From: Burkholderiaceae bacterium
Lineage (GTDB): Bacteria; Pseudomonadota; Gammaproteobacteria; Burkholderiales; Burkholderiaceae
NCBI GenBank assembly: GCA_022701845.1
Contig: JAKONS010000385.1
Span: 1 to 10,595 of the forward strand
Length of the DNA stretch: 10,595 nt
Direction: 5' to 3'
Part shown: one piece after another, positions 6,910-10,595 of the stretch
Layout of the letters: every line of letters begins with the position of its first letter
Numbering within the stretch: position 1 is the first letter of the stretch
Program-made: the position numbers and the translations under genes
The notes under the pieces: model-generated
Told to the model about the DNA's origin: nothing
What the model saw: the letters and a program-made list of their open reading frames with translations, nothing else
Databases searched by the model: none

Positions 6910-8040
6910 TCAAAACGAGTGCTTGACGCCTACCGCGTAGCCGGTGGAGCTGCCGCCGGCGGTCGGCGCGCCGATGCTCACGCCGCTGATGCCTTCGAGC
7001 TGGTAGCGCGCGGTGCCCTTGTTGTTGAGGCGCGCCGCCTCGGCGTAGAGCGCGGTGCGCTTGGACAGGTTGTAGACGTAGCCCAGCGACGCCTTGTTGG
7101 CGCCGTTGTCGCTGCCGTCGAGCTTGTAGCGCGAGACCTGGGCGCGCACCTCGCTGACGCCGAACGGGACGACCGCGCCGACCGAGTAGGTGGTGAACTT
7201 GAACGACGCGATGGTGGCCTGGCCGTCGATCCGGTCGGTCTGCACCAGACCCATGAGCTTGACCATGCCGAAGTCGTAGGAGGCACCGAAGTTGGCGACC
7301 TTGAAATCCGCCGCATAGGCCGCCGCGCCCACCACGCGCGTGGCGTCGAGGTACTGGCCGTAGGAGGCCATGACGTTGACCGGACCGCTGGCGTAGCCGA
7401 AGCGGCCGCCGACGTAGTCGCCGGTCTTGCGCGTCGCGGCATTGGCGGCGCTGGTGCTCAGGCCCAGGGCGTTGGTCTGCGCGACGGTGGTCGAGCTGCC
7501 CTCGCCGAAGACGTACTGCGCCTGGCCGTAGAAGCCGCCGAGGTTGCGCGGCAGGAAGTACGATATGGCGTTGCTGGCGCGGAAGGCGTCGGCGCTGGTC
7601 ACGCCGGCCGTGGCCAGGCCGTAGATCTCGATCTGACCCAGGCCGCGGTTGTCGGTGACGTCGAAGGTGTAGGCCAGCGGATAGGAGGCCACGAAGTCGC
7701 GACCCAGCCGGACCTCGCCGAAGGGACCGAGCAGGCTGACGGTCGAGCGGCGCGTGAAGTTGAAGGCCGCGTTCTGGCCGGAACCGCCACCCGTGTCGTT
7801 GTTGAGACGGCCCTCCAGCCAGAACGCGGCCGAGAAGCCACCGCCGAGGTCCTCCACGCCACGGAAGCCCAGGCGCGGGGTGGTGTGGCCGCCGCTGAGC
7901 AAGCCGGTGACGTTGCCGGCGCCGCTGGACCTCACGCTGGCCACGCCGGCGTCGATGACGCCGAACAGGGTGACGGACGATTGCGCCATGGTGGCGCCCG
8001 CAGCGGTCAGTGCGGCCGCGGCCGCCAGGATTTTCTTCAT
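6910..8040 (-). CDS. General outer-membrane porin (betaproteobacterial Porin_4/OmpC-like family)
   Basis: Beta-barrel channel predicted to form trimers in the outer membrane and to let small hydrophilic solutes through by diffusion. From ATG 8038-8040 it has 376 residues, normal for the family. A signal peptide occupies residues 1-19 (MKKIL, an Ala-rich core, cleavage after ATMA). The mature protein begins QSSVTLFGVIDAGV, the hallmark first strand of betaproteobacterial porins. Further landmarks are LGFRGVEDLGGGFSAAFWLEG, the L3-constriction region RRSTVSLLGPFGEVRLGRDF, and a C-terminal strand ending VGVKHSF with the terminal Phe needed for barrel assembly. The frame stays open upstream to 8451, but that part shadows the aldehyde dehydrogenase. 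A strong Shine-Dalgarno GGAGA (8048-8052) sits 7 nt from the start. The gene follows the aldehyde dehydrogenase on the same strand after 223 bp and ends in an intrinsic terminator. Its solute is unknown; co-location suggests uptake of substrates for the neighbouring enzymes. Confidence 0.95.
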   Translation of the reverse strand: MKKILAAAAALTAAGATMAQSSVTLFGVIDAGVASVRSSGAGNVTGLLSGGHTTPRLGFRGVEDLGGGFSAAFWLEGRLNNDTGGGSGQNAAFNFTRRSTVSLLGPFGEVRLGRDFVASYPLAYTFDVTDNRGLGQIEIYGLATAGVTSADAFRASNAISYFLPRNLGGFYGQAQYVFGEGSSTTVAQTNALGLSTSAANAATRKTGDYVGGRFGYASGPVNVMASYGQYLDATRVVGAAAYAADFKVANFGASYDFGMVKLMGLVQTDRIDGQATIASFKFTTYSVGAVVPFGVSEVRAQVSRYKLDGSDNGANKASLGYVYNLSKRTALYAEAARLNNKGTARYQLEGISGVSIGAPTAGGSSTGYAVGVKHSF

Positions 8041-8263
8041 TGTTGGTTCTCCAGTCCTCGTGTGTGATAGGTGTGGCGCTTCTTGAGGCCGGGAGAATTG
8101 CATCACGCCCCCCGCGGCAGGGGATTCCGTTCTAGGGGCATCCAAGGGCGAAGCTGCCGTTTGCGGCCACCCGCGCAGCAAGCCCTGCGGTCGGCACCCG
8201 CGGGGTGCGCGCGCACCGTCGCGGACGACCATCGCGCACCGATACGAACCGGCCCGACGGGGG
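8041..8263 (-). promoter_or_regulatory. Gap between aldehyde dehydrogenase and porin, with overlapping hairpins
   Basis: The 223-bp gap probably contains the porin promoter and 5' untranslated region, though I see no clear -35/-10 pair. Two hairpins overlap: GCACCC/GGGTGC (8195-8200 and 8204-8209) and the perfect palindrome GGTGCG-CG-CGCACC (8205-8218). They share bases and cannot form together. No T run follows either, so they are not ordinary terminators. In DNA this rich in G and C such symmetry may be chance. Confidence 0.35.
8048..8052 (-). promoter_or_regulatory. Shine-Dalgarno of the porin gene
   Basis: On the minus strand GGAGA precedes the ATG by 7 nt. It fixes the porin start at 8040 against the long upstream open frame. 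Confidence 0.8.
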
Positions 8264-9736
8264 TCAAGCCGACGCCGGCGCTGCGTAGCCCAGGATGGCC
8301 TTGATCTCCAGGTACTCGTGCAGGCCTTCGATGCCGTACTCGCGCCCGTTGCCCGAGCGCTTGTAGCCGCCGAAGGGCGCGTGCGGACTCCACGGCGGGT
8401 TGTTGATGTGGACCTGGCCGCTGCGGATGCGCAGCGCGACCGCGCGCGCAACGTCGAGGTCGCTGCCCTGGACGTGCGCGCCCAGGCCGTACTCGGTGTC
8501 GTTGGCGATCGCCACCGCCTCGTCGACGTCGTCGTAGGGCAGGATCACCAGGACCGGGCCGAAAATCTCCTCCCGCGCGATGCGCATCGCCGAATGCGCG
8601 TCGGAGAAGATCGTCGGCCGCGCGTAGTAGCCGCGTGCCAGACCCGGCGGCCGGCCGGGACCGCCACACACCGGCCGCGCGCCCTCGGCGATGCCCGCCT
8701 CGATCATCTCCTGTACCCGTGCGAACTGCGCCCGGTTAGCCAGCGGGCCGTGGGTCGTCGCCGCATCGCGCGGCGCGCCCACGACGATGGCGCGGGCCGC
8801 CTCGGCCGCCAGCCGCTCGACCTCGGCCAGGCGCGCGCGCGGCACCAGCAGCCGCGTGGGCGCGCTGCACGACTGGCCGACGTTGCGCATGCCCGCGGCC
8901 ACGGCGGCGGGGATCGCGCGCGCAAGGTCGGCGTCCGGCAGGATCACGTTGGGCGATTTGCCCCCAAGTTCCTGCGCCACGCGTTTGACCGTCGACGCGG
9001 CCGCCTGCGCCACCAGCACCCCGGCGCGCGTCGAGCCGGTGATCGAGACCATGTCGATGTCCGGGTGTGAGGCGAGCGCGGCGCCGACCGCCTCGCCCGT
9101 GCCGTGGACGAGGTTGAACACGCCCGGCAGTACGCCGGCGTCGTGCACCGCCTGGGCGAACAGCACCGCGCTCAGCGGCGACAGTTCGCTGGGCTTGAGC
9201 ACCACCGTGCAACCGGCGGCCAGCGCCGGGCCGACCTTGGCCGTGATCTGGTAGAGCGGCCAGTTCCACGGCGTAATCAGCCCGCACACGCCGATGGCCT
9301 CGCGCACGATGGCCGTGTCGCCGCGCAGGGTGAGGAAGGGATGCTCGCGCGCCAGGTCGCGCGCCACGCGCAGGTGCTCGGCCGCGACGGGCACCTGCGC
9401 GTCACGCGCCGAGGCGATTGAGGCGCCCATCTCCAGCGAGATCGCCTGGGCAAACGACTCGGCGCGCTCCAGGATCAGGGCGTGCAGGCGGTCGAGCCGC
9501 TCGGCCCTTTCGGCGGGCGGCGTCGCCGACCAGGCGGCGAAAGCGCGCCGCGCGGCGGCCACGGCGCGATCGACGTCGCGCCCGTCGCCCAGCGCGATCT
9601 CGGCGACGGTGTCCTCGGTCGACGGATCGACGACGGCGCGGCGCTCACCGCCCGCGGGCGGCGTCCATTCGCCATCGATGTAGAGGCGGTCGAGCCGGTC
9701 GTCGCCGGCCGGGAGATCAGAGAGGAAGGGGATCAT
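8264..9736 (-). CDS. NAD(P)-dependent aldehyde dehydrogenase (CddD/SSP0762-like group)
   Basis: Oxidises an aldehyde to the carboxylic acid through a cysteine thiohemiacetal, in the cytoplasm. From ATG 9734-9736 it has 490 residues, standard for the superfamily. Visible functional residues: Asn158 (oxyanion hole) in TPWNWPLYQI, Lys181 (cofactor) in VVLKPSE, the Rossmann segment SITGSTRAG (231-239), general base Glu256 in QELGGKSPNV, nucleophile Cys290 in NVGQSCSAPTR, and Glu390 in EEIFGPV (nicotinamide ribose). The pattern GQSC-x-APTR plus APFGGYKRSGNGREYG fits the group of Rhodococcus 6-oxolauric acid dehydrogenase-like enzymes better than betaine aldehyde dehydrogenases. The substrate is not fixed by this. 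The frame remains open upstream to 10462, but the extension lies antisense to the M20 gene and is spurious. AGGTG about 8 nt before the ATG may serve as ribosome binding site. The gene diverges from the M20 hydrolase and is followed by the porin gene on the same strand. Confidence 0.95.
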   Translation of the reverse strand: MIPFLSDLPAGDDRLDRLYIDGEWTPPAGGERRAVVDPSTEDTVAEIALGDGRDVDRAVAAARRAFAAWSATPPAERAERLDRLHALILERAESFAQAISLEMGASIASARDAQVPVAAEHLRVARDLAREHPFLTLRGDTAIVREAIGVCGLITPWNWPLYQITAKVGPALAAGCTVVLKPSELSPLSAVLFAQAVHDAGVLPGVFNLVHGTGEAVGAALASHPDIDMVSITGSTRAGVLVAQAAASTVKRVAQELGGKSPNVILPDADLARAIPAAVAAGMRNVGQSCSAPTRLLVPRARLAEVERLAAEAARAIVVGAPRDAATTHGPLANRAQFARVQEMIEAGIAEGARPVCGGPGRPPGLARGYYARPTIFSDAHSAMRIAREEIFGPVLVILPYDDVDEAVAIANDTEYGLGAHVQGSDLDVARAVALRIRSGQVHINNPPWSPHAPFGGYKRSGNGREYGIEGLHEYLEIKAILGYAAPASA

Positions 9737-10102
9737 GGGAGCACCTGGAGTAGGCTGGGTGAGACGACGCGGCGCGGTTCGAAGCGCTGGCGCGGGCGGG
9801 TACGGAGACCGGACGCAACGCGACCGGCGAGAAACGCTGCGTGGCAGCGTGTGCGGCGGGGCCGAATGGCCAGGAAGATCCGAAGGCCATGGACCTCGCG
9901 GCGCGTCGGGCCCGACGGGGCGGCCGACACAAGATGCCGCCCGCGGGCGCGCAATCCGCATCGCGTGCCGTGGCGCCCGGCGCCTTCGGCTGGTTAGTCG
10001 GCGCCGGCGCCGTAAGCTCGACGGCGCACGCACCCCGGCGCTAACCCGGCGTCCCGGGGCCGTAGCTGCTCTGCCCCCGTCCACCGAATAGAACGCCCTC
10101 CC
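9737..10102. promoter_or_regulatory. 366-bp divergent intergenic region between aldehyde dehydrogenase and M20 hydrolase
   Basis: No protein-like frame is seen here. The GC-rich stretch should hold promoters for both flanking genes, but no good sigma70 hexamers appear. Symmetric elements are an inverted repeat ATGGCC-N13-GGCCAT (9866-9890), a perfect 14-bp palindrome CGTCGGGCCCGACG (9904-9917), and another, CGGCGCCGGCGCCG (9999-10012). The first has the spacing expected for a dimeric regulator. There is no regulator gene next to it in the window, so any protein binding here is unknown. No Shine-Dalgarno precedes the M20 ATG. Confidence 0.4.
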
Positions 10103-10595
10103 ATGACCCTCGACACTCCGATTCCTTGCGCCGCCGCCCTGGCGGCCATCGCCGAGCCAGTGCGCGACCTGCTGCCGGAGCTGGTTAACCTGCGCCGTGA
10201 CCTGCACGCCCATCCCGAACTCGCCTTCGAGGAGCGCCGCACCGCCGCCGTGGTGGCGCACTCGCTGCGCCTGCTCGGCCTGCAGGTGCACGAGGGCTTG
10301 GGCGGCGGCACCGGCGTGGTCGGCACGCTGCGCTGCGGCACCGGAACCCGCAGCGTGGGCCTGCGCGCCGACATGGACGCCCTGCCCATGACCGGACTCG
10401 GCCACGCCGCGCACGCCAGCCGCACGCAGGGCGTGCACCACGGCTGCGGCCACGACGGCCATACCAGCATGCTCATAGGCGCCGCGCGCCAGATGGCGCG
10501 CACGCGTGCCTTCGACGGCGTGGTGAACTTCATCTTCCAGCCCGCCGAGGAAGGCAAGGGCGGCGCGCGCGTGATGGTTGAGGAGGGCCTGTTCG
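10103..10595 (+). CDS. M20D-family amidohydrolase (N-acyl amino acid/hippurate hydrolase type), 5' part
   Basis: Metal-dependent hydrolase that removes an acyl group from an N-acyl amino acid or related amide. The first 164 residues are present and the gene runs off the right edge; full members are about 380-400 residues. Start is ATG 10103-10105, giving the usual 20-30 residue lead before LVNLRRDLHAHPELAFEE. Family landmarks follow in order: GTGVVGTL (69-76), SVGLRADMDALPM (84-96), the metal-binding VHHGCGHDGHTSML (111-124, with Cys115 and His117 as expected ligands) and FIFQPAEEGKGGA (143-155, with the catalytic/metal Glu pair 149-150). All of these are intact. M20D relatives include hippurate hydrolase, N-acetyl amino acid deacetylases and IAA-amino acid hydrolases; the substrate cannot be chosen from this part. 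It is divergent from the aldehyde dehydrogenase. Confidence 0.93.
   Translation, partial: MTLDTPIPCAAALAAIAEPVRDLLPELVNLRRDLHAHPELAFEERRTAAVVAHSLRLLGLQVHEGLGGGTGVVGTLRCGTGTRSVGLRADMDALPMTGLGHAAHASRTQGVHHGCGHDGHTSMLIGAARQMARTRAFDGVVNFIFQPAEEGKGGARVMVEEGLF

Noticed and set aside
6919..8067. 382-codon plus-strand open frame opposite the porin
   Set aside because: It is an antisense frame with a low-complexity Ala/Gly/Val/Arg translation. The porin on the other strand has signal peptide, family motifs, Shine-Dalgarno and terminator.
9735..10091. 118-codon plus-strand frame in the divergent intergenic region
   Set aside because: It is Gly/Arg/Ala-rich with no recognisable motif and begins inside the aldehyde dehydrogenase start region. 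It is better explained by few stop codons in GC-rich DNA.
9737..10462. Upstream extension of the aldehyde dehydrogenase frame to 732 codons
   Set aside because: The extra part lacks family similarity and runs antisense to the M20D gene; family alignment starts at MIPFLSDLP, 9736.

Overview
The window looks like chromosomal DNA from a GC-rich betaproteobacterium, most likely order Burkholderiales. The main evidence is a trimeric-porin gene with a typical betaproteobacterial signal peptide, an N-terminal strand starting QSSVTLFGVIDAG and a terminal phenylalanine. A divergent Lrp-type regulator/dadA/alanine racemase arrangement and strong GC bias at third codon positions from about 2400 onward also fit. 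No RNA gene, CRISPR array or intact mobile element is visible.

Left edge (1-1195): a low-GC stretch carries the 3' end of an unrecognised gene (2-163), then about 225 bp with no gene. Next is a broken S58/P1-family aminopeptidase (389-961, minus). It has a stop at its third codon and lacks its C-terminal half, including the region of the catalytic serine. This looks like a decaying junction between accessory DNA and a catabolic locus.

Centre (1196-4193): an Lrp/AsnC regulator (minus) diverges from dadA (D-amino acid dehydrogenase) and a catabolic alanine racemase gene that overlaps dadA by 4 bp. Together they form a classical alanine catabolic module: the racemase converts L-Ala to D-Ala, DadA oxidises D-Ala to pyruvate and ammonia, and the Lrp-type protein probably controls it from the 128-bp shared promoter region.

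Centre right (4380-6801): a two-domain GNAT acetyltransferase and a second, DadA-like FAD oxidoreductase of the DAO superfamily follow on the plus strand.

Right part (6829-10595): on the minus strand are an aldehyde dehydrogenase and, downstream of it, a general porin ending in a clear intrinsic terminator. An M20D amidohydrolase diverges from the aldehyde dehydrogenase and runs off the window. The gene set suggests outer-membrane uptake, hydrolysis of N-acylated amino acids or amides, oxidation of an amine or D-amino acid, and oxidation of the resulting aldehyde. The actual substrates cannot be read from the sequence.

I did not find a convincing previously undescribed system. The most interesting points are the doubly broken peptidase, the GC shift inside dadA, candidate Lrp operators, and the unassigned second FAD oxidoreductase/GNAT/M20 combination.
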